Positions 33,373 through 42,056 of a stretch of 54,741 nucleotides of DNA are shown piece by piece; within the stretch, counting starts at the first letter, position 1; each line of letters opens with the position of its first letter. The translations under genes were made by a program, and so were the position numbers. Location: contig NZ_WBZC01000046.1 in the NCBI RefSeq assembly GCF_009017275.1, positions 1-54,741 on the forward strand. Reading direction: 5' to 3'. The notes beneath the pieces were generated by a model, which saw only the letters and a list, made by a program, of their open reading frames with translations, was not told the DNA's origin and did no database searches. This DNA is from Alkaliphilus pronyensis. GTDB taxonomy: Bacteria; Bacillota; Clostridia; Peptostreptococcales; Natronincolaceae.

Positions 33373-33402
33373 TTGACAAAGATTTTTTTAGCAAATTATG
33401 TA
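33373..33402 (+). promoter_or_regulatory. Promoter of the purine permease leader
   Basis: TTGACA at 33373-33378 and TATGTA at 33397-33402 are separated by 18 bp, about 105 bp ahead of a terminator hairpin. Confidence 0.55.
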
Positions 33403-33403
33403 T

Positions 33404-33555
33404 AGCTAAAGGAGAAAATAAAAGGCTCCATTAGTAGTATAGCTAAATTAAAATGTAATAGCATAGTTGGCAATTTTTAGAAATAGCAGTATATTGTTAG
33501 GTTCTAGAGGGTCAGCACTAGAGAAGTTAATCTTCTTTTGTGCTGACCTTTTTTA
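33404..33555 (+). promoter_or_regulatory. Structured leader of the purine permease operon, type not recognised
   Basis: A leader of about 150 bases runs from the promoter to a strong terminator and contains paired blocks (TAGCTA/TAGCTA, GGAG/CTCC). No known riboswitch consensus was recognised: it lacks the purine, PreQ1 and T-box signatures. Its place before a purine permease and molybdenum hydroxylase operon suggests control by a purine or a similar metabolite, which is inference. Confidence 0.45.
33509..33554 (+). terminator. Leader terminator before the purine permease gene
   Basis: GGTCAGCAC (33510-33518) pairs with GTGCTGACC (33540-33548), an inner GAAG/CTTC stem is present, and six T residues follow. 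It lies 110 bp before the permease start with no gene in between, so it is either an attenuator or the end of the kinase transcript. Confidence 0.85.
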
Positions 33556-33667
33556 TGTAGTTTTCCTAGGAATGTTTATTTAATTATTCTCAAATAAAGA
33601 AGAAGGGAGGAGCAAATTATTCCTGCTAAAAACTAAGTTTAAAGTAAACTAAAATGGAGGGATTACA

Positions 33668-35020
33668 ATGTTAAAAGAAACCACAAAAAGCAGGTCGGTA
33701 TTTGATTTAAACGGAATTCCAGTATTAGGAAAGGCTATACCCTTAGGATTACAGCATGTTTTAGCAATGATTGTTGGTAACGTTACCCCAGCTATCATAG
33801 TTGCTGGAGTGGTAGGACTAAACTCAGCAGATAGAACTCTACTTGTTCAATGTGCAATGTTTATAGCAGGTATTGCAACTCTACTACAGCTTTATCCACT
33901 TGGTAAGGTTGGTTCAGGCTTACCAATAATAATGGGTGTAAGCTTTGCATATGTTCCTTCACTAATTGCCATTGGCTCTAGCTATGGAATTGCAGGTATC
34001 TTTGGAGCACAGTTAATAGGTGGAGTGGCTGCAATTGTAGTGGGTATATTTATAAAGCCAATAAGAAAATATTTTCCACCACTGGTTGCGGGAACAGTTG
34101 TATTTACAATTGGATTGTCCCTTTATCCAATAGCAATAAACTATATTGCTGGCGGTGTAGGCTCACCAACCTATGGAGCCTTTATAAACTGGGGCATAGC
34201 TTTAATTACCCTTGCAGTAGTATTGTTTTGCAATCAGTTTACTAAGGGCTATACAAAGCTTGCTTCAATTTTAGTTGGTATAATAGTAGGTTATGTTATA
34301 GCTATTGTAATGGGATTAGTAGATTTCACACCAGTAAAGGAGGCTGCATGGTTTGCAGTACCTAAGCCTTTGCATTTCGGAATTGAGTTCTACCCATCTG
34401 CAATTATAACAATGGTAATAATGTACATAGTTAATTCTGTTCAAGCAGTTGGAGATTTATCAGCCACAACAGTAGGAGGAATGGGAAGAGAAGTTACCGA
34501 TAACGAGCTTTCGGGAGGAATTATTGGGAACGGATTCTCAAGTGTAATTGCTTCCTTATTTGGAGGACTTCCAACTGCAACCTATAGTCAAAATGTAGGG
34601 ATAGTTGCTATGACTAAGGTTGTAAGTAGATTTGTATTAGCTCTTGCAGCTGGCTTTATACTTTTAGGAGGTTTTATACCGAAGTTTGGAGCTGTAATGA
34701 CTACAATTCCGCAAAGTGTACTGGGTGGAGCCACTATTACAGTATTTGCAATGATAACAATGACAGGAATTAAGTTAATTATTCAAGATGAGTTGTCTGG
34801 TAGAAATATTACTATAGTAGGCTTGGCTGTAGCCCTTGGTATGGGAATTACTCAGGTTCCCCAATCATTACAATTGTTTCCCAGTTGGGTGATGATGGTT
34901 TTTGGTAGTTCAGCTGTTGTAATTGCAACAGTAGTTGTGTTTACTTTGAATTTAATTCTGCCACAAAAGACCTTAGGGGATGAAAAAAGAGAGAGGGAAG
35001 AAATGGAATCGAAGGGGTGA
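33668..35020 (+). CDS. Purine permease (NCS2 / nucleobase-ascorbate transporter family)
   Basis: Membrane protein of 450 residues with about 14 helices. NCS2 signature parts are GLQHVLAMIVGNVTPA near the N-terminus, SVQAVGDLSATT in the middle and GGLPTATYSQNVGIVAMTKV in the conserved core. It is of the xanthine/urate branch by general similarity, but the substrate is not proved. GGAGG lies 8 bp before ATG 33668. The next four genes encode a molybdenum hydroxylase, so purine uptake for oxidation is likely. Confidence 0.9.
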   Translation: MLKETTKSRSVFDLNGIPVLGKAIPLGLQHVLAMIVGNVTPAIIVAGVVGLNSADRTLLVQCAMFIAGIATLLQLYPLGKVGSGLPIIMGVSFAYVPSLIAIGSSYGIAGIFGAQLIGGVAAIVVGIFIKPIRKYFPPLVAGTVVFTIGLSLYPIAINYIAGGVGSPTYGAFINWGIALITLAVVLFCNQFTKGYTKLASILVGIIVGYVIAIVMGLVDFTPVKEAAWFAVPKPLHFGIEFYPSAIITMVIMYIVNSVQAVGDLSATTVGGMGREVTDNELSGGIIGNGFSSVIASLFGGLPTATYSQNVGIVAMTKVVSRFVLALAAGFILLGGFIPKFGAVMTTIPQSVLGGATITVFAMITMTGIKLIIQDELSGRNITIVGLAVALGMGITQVPQSLQLFPSWVMMVFGSSAVVIATVVVFTLNLILPQKTLGDEKREREEMESKG

Positions 35021-35025
35021 TGAAT

Positions 35026-35826
35026 TTGATTACTATAAAAAACTATATTTTTCCATCGACGCTGGAAGAGGCCTATGGGCATTTAATATCAAATAAAAAT
35101 GCTACCCTCATAGGTGGTGGTGCATTTATTAGAATGGGTAGCAAGAATATTTCTACAGCTATAGATTTATCAAAGTGTGGCTTAAACAGCATTAACGAGC
35201 TTAAGGAATCTATAGAAATAGGTGCTATGGTTACATTAGGTGAGATTGAAGCATCACCTATATTAAACAAAAACTTTAACAATATGCTTTCTAACTCCGT
35301 TAAGGAAATTGTTGGGGTGCAATTAAGAAATATTGCTACAGTAGGTGCCACAGTATACTCTAAATATGGTTTTTCTGATTTTAACACGGCATTAATGGTG
35401 CTAGATACAAAGGTAAAGCTCTACAAGGGTGGTATTATACCCTTAGAAGCCTTTATGGCAGAAAAAGTAGCAAGTAAAGATATTTTACAAAGTATCATTA
35501 TAAAAAGCAAATATAAAAATGTAAGCTTTAAGTCAATGAGAAACTCTAGGGGAGACTATGCTATCTTAAACATTGCTGTTTCCAAAAATCCAACCATCAA
35601 AATAGCTGTAGGAGCAAGACCAGGGAGGGCGGTTTTAGCCTATAACACAATGGAGTATATAAGTAATTACGGCGTCAATAATAAAAATCTTAAGGACATA
35701 TATGACATAATATCAAATGAAATAGTTTTTGGTAGCAACAGTAGAGGAAGCAGTCAATATCGACAAGCAATATGTAAGGTTTTACTGAAAAAGGCTTTAT
35801 TGGAGGTGGGTTACCTTGAGGCTTAA
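35026..35826 (+). CDS. Molybdenum hydroxylase FAD-binding subunit (xanthine dehydrogenase type)
   Basis: Flavin subunit of 266 residues (CoxM/XdhB type). The FAD-binding segments NATLIGGGAFIRMG and LRNIATVGATV are visible. TTG 35026 has GAAGGGG 8 bp upstream; ATG 35020 overlaps the permease stop codon and is an alternative. The family member is expected to pass electrons from iron-sulphur clusters to NAD+. It is cotranscribed with the permease and the following subunits. Confidence 0.85.
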   Translation: MITIKNYIFPSTLEEAYGHLISNKNATLIGGGAFIRMGSKNISTAIDLSKCGLNSINELKESIEIGAMVTLGEIEASPILNKNFNNMLSNSVKEIVGVQLRNIATVGATVYSKYGFSDFNTALMVLDTKVKLYKGGIIPLEAFMAEKVASKDILQSIIIKSKYKNVSFKSMRNSRGDYAILNIAVSKNPTIKIAVGARPGRAVLAYNTMEYISNYGVNNKNLKDIYDIISNEIVFGSNSRGSSQYRQAICKVLLKKALLEVGYLEA

Positions 35827-36046
35827 TACAATAATTAACGGGTCAAAGCTGTCCTTGGAGATTAGACCTGATGAATTTCTTGTGGAGACATTAAGAAGGT
35901 ATGGGTATATTGGGGTTAAACAGGGCTGTGATACAGGCAGCTGTGGAGTATGTACGATTCATTTAAATGGAAAAGCTGTTTTATCCTGTGTTCTTTTATG
36001 TGCAAAGGCGGAGGGTGGAGAAATCACCACCATTGAAGGTGTATAG
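35816..36046 (+). CDS. Molybdenum hydroxylase iron-sulphur subunit, N-terminal half (plant-type [2Fe-2S])
   Basis: Protein of 76 residues carrying only the first [2Fe-2S] domain, with ligand cysteines in GCDTGSCGVCTIHLNG and LSCV. It ends at a TAG that falls at the normal boundary between the two domains of the small subunit. TTG 35816 has GGAGGTGGG about 6 bp upstream and overlaps the FAD gene. The usual subunit has about 150-165 residues, so this is half length. The second half is the next frame, in the same phase. Confidence 0.8.
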   Translation: MRLNTIINGSKLSLEIRPDEFLVETLRRYGYIGVKQGCDTGSCGVCTIHLNGKAVLSCVLLCAKAEGGEITTIEGV

Positions 36047-36058
36047 GAGGAGGCAAAG

Positions 36059-36283
36059 GTGATTGGTAAATATTTAGTTGATGAAGGTGTTGATCAATGC
36101 GGCTATTGCAGTAGCGGTACCATAATGAGTATTCTTTATTTAGAAAAAAGCATTAAAAATCCCTGTGAAGAAGAGATATTACATTACTTAAATGGTAATT
36201 TATGTAGATGTACAGGCTACATAGGGCAACTAAGGGCCATAAAGAAATATTTGGAGGTAAAGTACAATGAAGATAGTAAATAG
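36059..36283 (+). CDS. Molybdenum hydroxylase iron-sulphur subunit, C-terminal half (four-helix [2Fe-2S])
   Basis: Protein of 74 residues carrying the second [2Fe-2S] domain, with cysteines in QCGYCSSG and LCRCTGY. A perfect GGAGGAGG (36046-36053), which overlaps the preceding TAG, stands 5 bp before GTG 36059, so translation can restart. The frame is the same as that of the N-terminal half and only one stop codon separates them. It is either a true two-chain subunit, a recent nonsense mutation, or a read-through site. Ends within the large-subunit gene. Confidence 0.75.
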   Translation: MIGKYLVDEGVDQCGYCSSGTIMSILYLEKSIKNPCEEEILHYLNGNLCRCTGYIGQLRAIKKYLEVKYNEDSK

Positions 36284-38573
36284 CAGCATATCAAAATTAG
36301 ATGGTATGAGTCTAGTAACAGGTAAAGCTGCCTATACCGATGATATTGCACCAAAGGATGCCCTTCTAGTAAAGGTTTTAAGGAGCCCCCATGCCTTTGC
36401 AAGAATTAAAAATATTGATACCACCGTGGCTGAAAGGGTACCAGGGGTAGTCTGTATTTTTACCTACAAAAATGTAATAAGAAAACCCTTTACTAGGGCT
36501 GGACAGTGTTATCCAGAGCTGTCCCCCTATGACAAATTTTTACTGGATGAATATGTAAGGCATATTGGGGATGATGTAGCAATTATTGCTGCAATAGATG
36601 AAAAAACTGCTACAAGGGCTATGAAGCTGATAAAGGTTGAATATGAAGTGCTAAAGCCAGTACTAAATATTAAGGAGGCAGAGGACAGTATTCCAGTTCA
36701 TCCAGAGGAGGATGTATTTACAAATATAGAAGTAGGCTATAATAGAGTAAAAAATATTGTAGCTAAAGTTGATTTTAGCTTAGGAGATATGGAAAAGGCT
36801 CTAAAGGATAGTAAAATTATAATAAAAAGAAGCTATACTACACAGTCACAATCACAGGCAATGATGGAATCCCAAAGAACCTATACTTACTTAGATAACT
36901 ACGACAGATTAGTAGTGGTTACATCAACCCAAATACCCTTCCATGTAAGAAGGATATTATCCAATGCCCTAGACATTCCCGTCAGTAAAATTAGAGTAAT
37001 GAAGCCCCGTATAGGTGGTGGCTTTGGTTCAAAGCAGACGGTTCAATCAGAGTTTTATCCAGCTTTAGTTACTTTAAAAACTGGTAGACCTGCTAAAATA
37101 GTTTATAGCCGTAAGGAAGTATTCACAGGTACCACCTCAAGACATGCCATGACATTTGATATAACCATTGGAGCAGACAAAAAAGGACTTATTAGAGCAA
37201 TAGATATGGAGGGCTTATGGGACACAGGTGCTTATGGAGAACACGCCCAAACAACCTTAGCCGCAGCTGGTAAAAAGGTTTTAACCCTATATAATAAGGT
37301 GGAAGCATGTAGATTCAATGGAAAGGCTGTATATACAAATCGTGTTCCAGGGGGAGCATTTAGGGGATTTGGAGTTACACAAGGTACCTTCGTTTTAGAA
37401 TCAGCCATAAATGAACTGGCTAAGGAGCTTAACATAAATCCTGTGGCTATTAGGGAGAAAAATATGATTAAAAAAGGTGAAACCACCCCCCTATACAACA
37501 TTATAACAAAGGGTGCAGGTAAAGAGCCAATGTATATGGATAGCTGTATGTTGGAATACTGTGTAAATAGAGGGAAAGAGCTAATATCATGGGATAAAAA
37601 ATACCCTAACCAGGTTATAAGCTCCACAAGGGTAAGGGGTATGGGAATGGCAATTTCACAACAGGGGTCAGGACTTCCAAACATAGATATGGCTTCTGCT
37701 ACCCTAAAGCTTAATGATGATGGCTTTTTTACTCTTATGCTAGGGGCTACTGATATTGGAACCGGCAGTGATACAATATTAAGTCAAATAGCTGCTGAAG
37801 CATTAGGTGTAGATATAGATAAGTTAATCGTTTATGCCTCTGATACAGATGTTACCCCCTTCGACAGTGGAGCATATGCATCAAGCACAACCTATACTAC
37901 AGGTAATGCTGTTATAGCTGCTGCTGAAAAAATGAAAAGCCTTATAGTAACCTATGGTGCTAAATATTTTGATACTATAGAGGAAAATACTATTTTTGAT
38001 GGCAAAAGGATATACTCAAGAAATGATGGGCAATCAATAACCTTAGAGGAATTTTCTAAAAAAATAACCTACAATATGCTTCATGTACAGCTTACTGCAA
38101 CTGGCTCCTTTGTTCCTAAAAAAGCAGCTCCACCTTATATGGCAGGATTTGCAGAAGTAGAGGTGGATTTAGAAACTGGTAAAGTAGATGTAATAGATTT
38201 TGTGGGTGTAGTGGATTGTGGAACAGCAATAAATCCTAAGCTTGCTAGAATACAGGCAGAGGGAGGAATTGTACAGGGAATAGGTCTTGCCCTATATGAA
38301 GAGGTAAAATATACTAAAGAGGGTCGCCTTATTACAGATACCTTTATGGAGTATAAGATACCCACCAGAATGGATATAGGCAACATTCATGTAGAACTGG
38401 CTGAGGGCTTTGAGGAGACCGGACCCTATGGAGCAAAATCAATTGGTGAGGTGGTTATTAATACAGTAGCACCTGCCATTACAGATGCAATTTATAATGC
38501 ATGTGGAGTAAGAATCAGAGATTTACCTGCCACACCAGAAAAGGTACTTCATCTCTATAAAAGTATTAAATGA
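36267..38573 (+). CDS. Molybdenum hydroxylase large subunit (xanthine dehydrogenase family)
   Basis: Molybdopterin-binding subunit of 768 residues. Conserved stretches are PRIGGGFGSKQ, PGGAFRGFG, QGSGLPNIDMAS and the catalytic Glu728 in KSIGEVV. It binds the molybdenum cofactor and hydroxylates an aromatic heterocycle, probably a purine given the permease gene. Overlaps the preceding gene by 17 bp. No in-frame TGA was seen, so there is no selenocysteine. A MogA/MoaB homologue is encoded at 44.3 kb. Confidence 0.9.
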   Translation: MKIVNSSISKLDGMSLVTGKAAYTDDIAPKDALLVKVLRSPHAFARIKNIDTTVAERVPGVVCIFTYKNVIRKPFTRAGQCYPELSPYDKFLLDEYVRHIGDDVAIIAAIDEKTATRAMKLIKVEYEVLKPVLNIKEAEDSIPVHPEEDVFTNIEVGYNRVKNIVAKVDFSLGDMEKALKDSKIIIKRSYTTQSQSQAMMESQRTYTYLDNYDRLVVVTSTQIPFHVRRILSNALDIPVSKIRVMKPRIGGGFGSKQTVQSEFYPALVTLKTGRPAKIVYSRKEVFTGTTSRHAMTFDITIGADKKGLIRAIDMEGLWDTGAYGEHAQTTLAAAGKKVLTLYNKVEACRFNGKAVYTNRVPGGAFRGFGVTQGTFVLESAINELAKELNINPVAIREKNMIKKGETTPLYNIITKGAGKEPMYMDSCMLEYCVNRGKELISWDKKYPNQVISSTRVRGMGMAISQQGSGLPNIDMASATLKLNDDGFFTLMLGATDIGTGSDTILSQIAAEALGVDIDKLIVYASDTDVTPFDSGAYASSTTYTTGNAVIAAAEKMKSLIVTYGAKYFDTIEENTIFDGKRIYSRNDGQSITLEEFSKKITYNMLHVQLTATGSFVPKKAAPPYMAGFAEVEVDLETGKVDVIDFVGVVDCGTAINPKLARIQAEGGIVQGIGLALYEEVKYTKEGRLITDTFMEYKIPTRMDIGNIHVELAEGFEETGPYGAKSIGEVVINTVAPAITDAIYNACGVRIRDLPATPEKVLHLYKSIK

Positions 38574-38642
38574 CCTAGAGGCTAGATTACCACAAATTGA
38601 TACATTTTGAAAATGATAACTTGTAATTATCTAGTATATAAT

Positions 38643-38671
38643 TTGACAATAGATATTTCATTAATTATGAT
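38643..38671 (+). promoter_or_regulatory. Sigma-A-type promoter for the LCP gene
   Basis: TTGACA at 38643-38648 and TATGAT at 38666-38671 are separated by 17 bp, 40 bp ahead of the LCP start codon. Confidence 0.75.
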
Positions 38672-38710
38672 ATAAACATATATTAATTTGTAATTAAAGA
38701 GGAGGTATTT

Positions 38711-39664
38711 ATGATGAAGAAATGGCAAATAAGCCTCATTGCTTTCGTATGCCTACTGCTGCTCTCATCATTAATGTATGGGGTTAGCCTTTATCATAAA
38801 TACAAGGCTACATTAAGGGCAATCTCTATTACAGAAGATGTTAATAGTAATACTAATTCTAACAATGAAAACCAACATGATGAAGCAATAACCGATATGC
38901 CCTTTATCTTGTTGTTAAATGGCATAAGTGCCCGTAAACAGCTAGATGATGGAGGGCGTTCGGATACTATTATGCTGGCCTTAATAGATGCCCCCCAGAA
39001 AAAAGTAACACTTATATCTATACCTAGGGATTCCTATGTAGAGATACCTGAATATGGAATGAAAAAGATTAATGCTGCTTATCCAATAGGTGGCTCTAAG
39101 CTACTAGAGGAAACCCTTGAAAACTGGTTGGCTATAGATATTCATGGGTTTGTATCTATTGACTTTGATGGATTTATAAAGCTAGTAGATTTAATTGGTG
39201 GCATTGAAGTTGAAGTAACCAGATATATGGAATATGATGACCCAACAGATGGGACAAATATTAGACTATCGCCAGGTAGACAAACACTAGAAGGTAAAAA
39301 AGCCTTAGATTATGTTCGTTTTAGGCATAGTAATGATGGAAACCATGCAAGTGATTATGACAGAATGAAAAGACAGCAGGAGGCACTTGGTGGTTTGGTT
39401 GATAAAGTCTCCTCCTTTAAATCACTAACAAAACTAAATAGCATGATGGATATTATGGGTAATAATGTTAAAACAACCCTTACACCAAAGGAAATACAAG
39501 ACCTTATAAAGGCCTTCGCAGCCTTTAGTACAGAGGATTTAGAAAAAACCTCAATACAAGGGGAAGGCTATTATATTAACGGAGGTTGGTATGAGAAAAT
39601 ACCTCAAGAAGAATTAGAAAGAGTTAAGCTAATTATGAAGGATTTTATTTACACAAAAGAATAA
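38711..39664 (+). CDS. LytR-CpsA-Psr (LCP) family protein
   Basis: Membrane-anchored protein of 317 residues; LCP proteins attach polymers such as teichoic acids to peptidoglycan. N-terminal membrane helix (about residues 5-25), then a polar linker and the LCP domain: GGRSDTIMLALID, LISIPRDSYVEIP, FVSIDFDGFIKLVDLIGGIEV and YVRFRHSN with DYDRMKRQQ. These Arg and Asp residues are those known to hold the polyprenyl pyrophosphate substrate. GGAGG precedes ATG 38711. It is followed by a terminator. Confidence 0.9.
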   Translation: MMKKWQISLIAFVCLLLLSSLMYGVSLYHKYKATLRAISITEDVNSNTNSNNENQHDEAITDMPFILLLNGISARKQLDDGGRSDTIMLALIDAPQKKVTLISIPRDSYVEIPEYGMKKINAAYPIGGSKLLEETLENWLAIDIHGFVSIDFDGFIKLVDLIGGIEVEVTRYMEYDDPTDGTNIRLSPGRQTLEGKKALDYVRFRHSNDGNHASDYDRMKRQQEALGGLVDKVSSFKSLTKLNSMMDIMGNNVKTTLTPKEIQDLIKAFAAFSTEDLEKTSIQGEGYYINGGWYEKIPQEELERVKLIMKDFIYTKE

Positions 39665-39671
39665 AGAATAT

Positions 39672-39728
39672 AAGCCCAGTAATAACTCAGTTAATAGGAT
39701 TCATAGTCGGCTGACTTTACTGGGTTTA
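39672..39728 (+). terminator. Terminator after the LCP gene
   Basis: AAGCCCAGTAA (39672-39682) pairs with TTACTGGGTTT (39717-39727); the long loop has a second small hairpin. Confidence 0.7.
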
Positions 39729-39763
39729 TGATAGACGTTTTTGAAATTGACTGGAGTGATTTT

Positions 39764-40714
39764 ATGAAGAGATTTTTTAAAATAATTTTAATTGTTTTTC
39801 TCTCATTAACCTTTATGGTTAGCTTTTTTGCAATAGGAACTATTGCACAGGGATTTTTTGGAGGAAACTCAAAAACCGTTAATAACTCAGATAACAACCA
39901 TATTGATGAAAATAAGTTACCAAAGGAAGAAGTAAAGGGAGAAGAAGTGACAGCTATAGAAGATGAGGCTCAGGAAGCTATAGAAGAAGCAATAAGGAAT
40001 AAAGAACCAAATAATATAAATGAGGAAAATCCCCTTGCCAATGGTGGTAAAAAGGTATTTTTAACCTTTGATGATGGACCTACAAAAATAACAACTGAAA
40101 TATTGGAGATATTAAAGGAAAATCAAGTAAATGCAAGTTTTTTTGTAATAGGTAAGCTATTGATTAAGAATACAGATATTGCACTTAAGGCATATGAAGA
40201 GGGGAATATGATTTTACCCCATACCTATACCCATGACTATTCTATCTATAGCACCCTTGAAACCTTCTATGAGGACTTTTATGCCATCGAAAAGCTGTAT
40301 GAAGAGGTTATGGGATTTAAAGCTCCACCAATCCTTCGCTTTCCAGGTGGTTCATCTAATCATAGCTCCTTTGATTATGGTGGAAGGGAATTTATGCCAT
40401 TGTTGACTGAAGATATTAAGAAAAAAGGATATTACTATATTGATTGGAATGTTAATTCAGGTGATACAGGTATTGATTTCAATGACGGAGAAAAAATGCT
40501 TGAAAACATAAAAAAGGCATCTGAGGGTAAGGATTTTATCGTAATACTGTTTCATGATACAGAAAAAAACAAGGAAATGGTATCAATACTTCCACAAGTA
40601 ATAGAATACTATAGGGATAATGGCTACACCTTTAGAACCTTTAGAGATATTACAGAAGAAGAGCTGGATAAAATGATAGAATTAAAGCTATCTAATAAGC
40701 CTATTGTTAGATAA
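39764..40714 (+). CDS. Membrane-anchored polysaccharide deacetylase (NodB domain)
   Basis: Protein of 316 residues with an N-terminal membrane helix (about residues 5-25), a Glu-rich linker and a NodB domain. Motifs are TFDDGP (catalytic Asp), HTYTH (metal ligands) and RFPGGSS, with LFHDT at the end. Expected to remove acetyl groups from peptidoglycan or another polysaccharide outside the cell. ATG 39764 has GGAGTG 8 bp upstream. It stands after the LCP terminator and before its own terminator. Confidence 0.88.
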   Translation: MKRFFKIILIVFLSLTFMVSFFAIGTIAQGFFGGNSKTVNNSDNNHIDENKLPKEEVKGEEVTAIEDEAQEAIEEAIRNKEPNNINEENPLANGGKKVFLTFDDGPTKITTEILEILKENQVNASFFVIGKLLIKNTDIALKAYEEGNMILPHTYTHDYSIYSTLETFYEDFYAIEKLYEEVMGFKAPPILRFPGGSSNHSSFDYGGREFMPLLTEDIKKKGYYYIDWNVNSGDTGIDFNDGEKMLENIKKASEGKDFIVILFHDTEKNKEMVSILPQVIEYYRDNGYTFRTFRDITEEELDKMIELKLSNKPIVR

Positions 40715-40723
40715 TAAATATAA

Positions 40724-40754
40724 ATGCCTTAAGGTATAAGCCTAAGGCTTTTTA
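40724..40754 (+). terminator. Terminator after the deacetylase gene
   Basis: GCCTTA (40726-40731) pairs with TAAGGC (40743-40748), followed by TTTTT. Confidence 0.7.
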
Positions 40755-40851
40755 GTTCATAATTTATCCATAAACTCCTTCTTAATGCCTTATTAAATAG
40801 CGGAAAATTGAACATAATATATTTAATAGACAAAAGGAGGTAGGGTTATAT

Positions 40852-41058
40852 ATGACGGTGGCAACGCAGGTTAAGCAAACATATGGAAATTTAAAGGGAG
40901 CTTTAGCAACAATTCAAACATATCAGCTACATCATCCAAATCCAGAAACTAAAAGGCTGATGGAGGAATGTAACACTGATTTACAAGCTATAATTGATGC
41001 CCTTTCCATAAGAATTAAAGAGATAGAACAAGAAGAACAACAGTTTAAAGGCTTTTAA
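40852..41058 (+). CDS. DUF1657 protein (spoVA2mob-associated)
   Basis: Small protein of 68 residues matching DUF1657: MTVATQVKQTYGNLKGALATI and an end EQEEQQF. DUF1657 genes are known parts of the mobile spoVA2 operon linked to spore heat resistance in Bacillus. A homologue lies at 42057-42260 on the other strand. CATAATA at 40813-40819 matches the -10 pattern of sigma-F/sigma-G promoters, but no good -35 was seen. GGAGG precedes ATG 40852. Coupled to the DUF421 gene 18 bp downstream. Confidence 0.85.
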   Translation: MTVATQVKQTYGNLKGALATIQTYQLHHPNPETKRLMEECNTDLQAIIDALSIRIKEIEQEEQQFKGF

Positions 41059-41075
41059 GTATTGGAGGGATATTA

Positions 41076-41936
41076 GTGGAAGAATGGATACAAGTTATTC
41101 TTAAGGTAGTAGGATTATTTATTTTTTTAGCTATAATTCTACCAATAATAGGAAGAAAACCTATATCTGCCATGACTTCTTTTGATTTCATATCAGGCTT
41201 TGTAATTGCAGTATTAATAGCCTTAATAATAACAAATGTTGTAGAAAATGTTATTTTGGGTATAGTAGCCTTAGGATTTTGGCTATTGGCAATTGGCATT
41301 GTTAGGTACTTAATACAGAAGTCAAAGTGGGTACATGATCATTTTTATGGTACAGAAATTGTTATTATAAAAGAGGGAAAGGTGCTGGAGGAAAACTTAC
41401 ATTCAACAGGAATTACTGGTGAAGAGCTTCTATCACAGCTACGACGGAAAAGTATTTTTCAGCTGGCAGATGTAGAGTTTGCAGTAATGGAGGCTAATGG
41501 GGATATATCTATACTGCCAAAACGAGAAATGCAGCCATTAACACCTAAGGATATGAGGATGCAGGTTAGTACAATACGGGAGCCTCAAACTGTAGTATTG
41601 GACGGAAATATACTAGATGAACCATTAAATACTATTGGTGTGAATAGAAGCTGGTTAAAGGCAGAGATAGATAAGGCTGGAGTAACATTAGATAATATTT
41701 TTATAGCACAAGTAGATTCTATGGGGGAGTTATATATTGATTTATTTAATGATAGCATACAATTGCCAGTACCAACTACTAAGGAGCTTTTAATGGCTAC
41801 GTTAAATAAAATTGAAGCTGATTTTATAACTTTTTCATTACAAACACAAAATAAAAGGTGGAAGAAAGAATATAATCAAATGGCTTTAAAAATCAAGGAG
41901 ATTACTGATAAGCTAGAGCCACACCTTAAAACATAA
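41076..41936 (+). CDS. DUF421 membrane protein (YetF family)
   Basis: Protein of 286 residues with three N-terminal helices (about residues 10-85) and a cytoplasmic DUF421 domain; IIIKEGKVLEENLHSTGIT, LLSQLRRKSIFQLADVEFAVMEANGDISI are typical. An additional C-terminal segment of about 80 residues follows. DUF421 genes accompany DUF1657 and spoVA genes in the spoVA2mob operon, where their role is not settled. GTG 41076 has GGAGGG 7 bp upstream. Confidence 0.85.
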   Translation: MEEWIQVILKVVGLFIFLAIILPIIGRKPISAMTSFDFISGFVIAVLIALIITNVVENVILGIVALGFWLLAIGIVRYLIQKSKWVHDHFYGTEIVIIKEGKVLEENLHSTGITGEELLSQLRRKSIFQLADVEFAVMEANGDISILPKREMQPLTPKDMRMQVSTIREPQTVVLDGNILDEPLNTIGVNRSWLKAEIDKAGVTLDNIFIAQVDSMGELYIDLFNDSIQLPVPTTKELLMATLNKIEADFITFSLQTQNKRWKKEYNQMALKIKEITDKLEPHLKT

Positions 41937-41957
41937 GAAACTAAAATACGCAATTAC

Positions 41958-42040
41958 TACAACGGCGTTACTAATACTCCCGCCTCTTAGGCGGGAGATT
42001 AGTGTCGCCATGCTTCTAATAATTGTAACTAAGCTTTCTT
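41958..42040 (+). repeat. Palindromic repeat element, copy C (shorter)
   Basis: The first hairpin is perfect: GGCG, ACTAAT and CTCCCGCCT pair with AGGCGGGAG, ATTAGT and CGCC (41964-42009). Compared with copy A, stem bases differ in matched pairs (CCCGCCT/AGGCGGG against CCCACTT/AAGTGGG). The second hairpin is missing, but the tail AACTAAGCTTTCTTTATTTT is shared with A. It sits between convergent genes. Confidence 0.7.
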
Positions 42041-42056
42041 TATTTTGATAATATAT

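Noticed and set aside
33404-33555. Leader as a purine, PreQ1 or T-box element
   Set aside because: None of the required conserved blocks of these classes could be found, in contrast to the clear guanine aptamer at 5539.
35816-36283. Frameshift in the iron-sulphur subunit
   Set aside because: Both halves are in the same phase, and only a stop codon separates them, so no frameshift is needed.
37232-37684. 150-codon minus-strand frame inside the molybdenum hydroxylase gene
   Set aside because: It lies opposite conserved active-site segments of the large subunit and has no start context.
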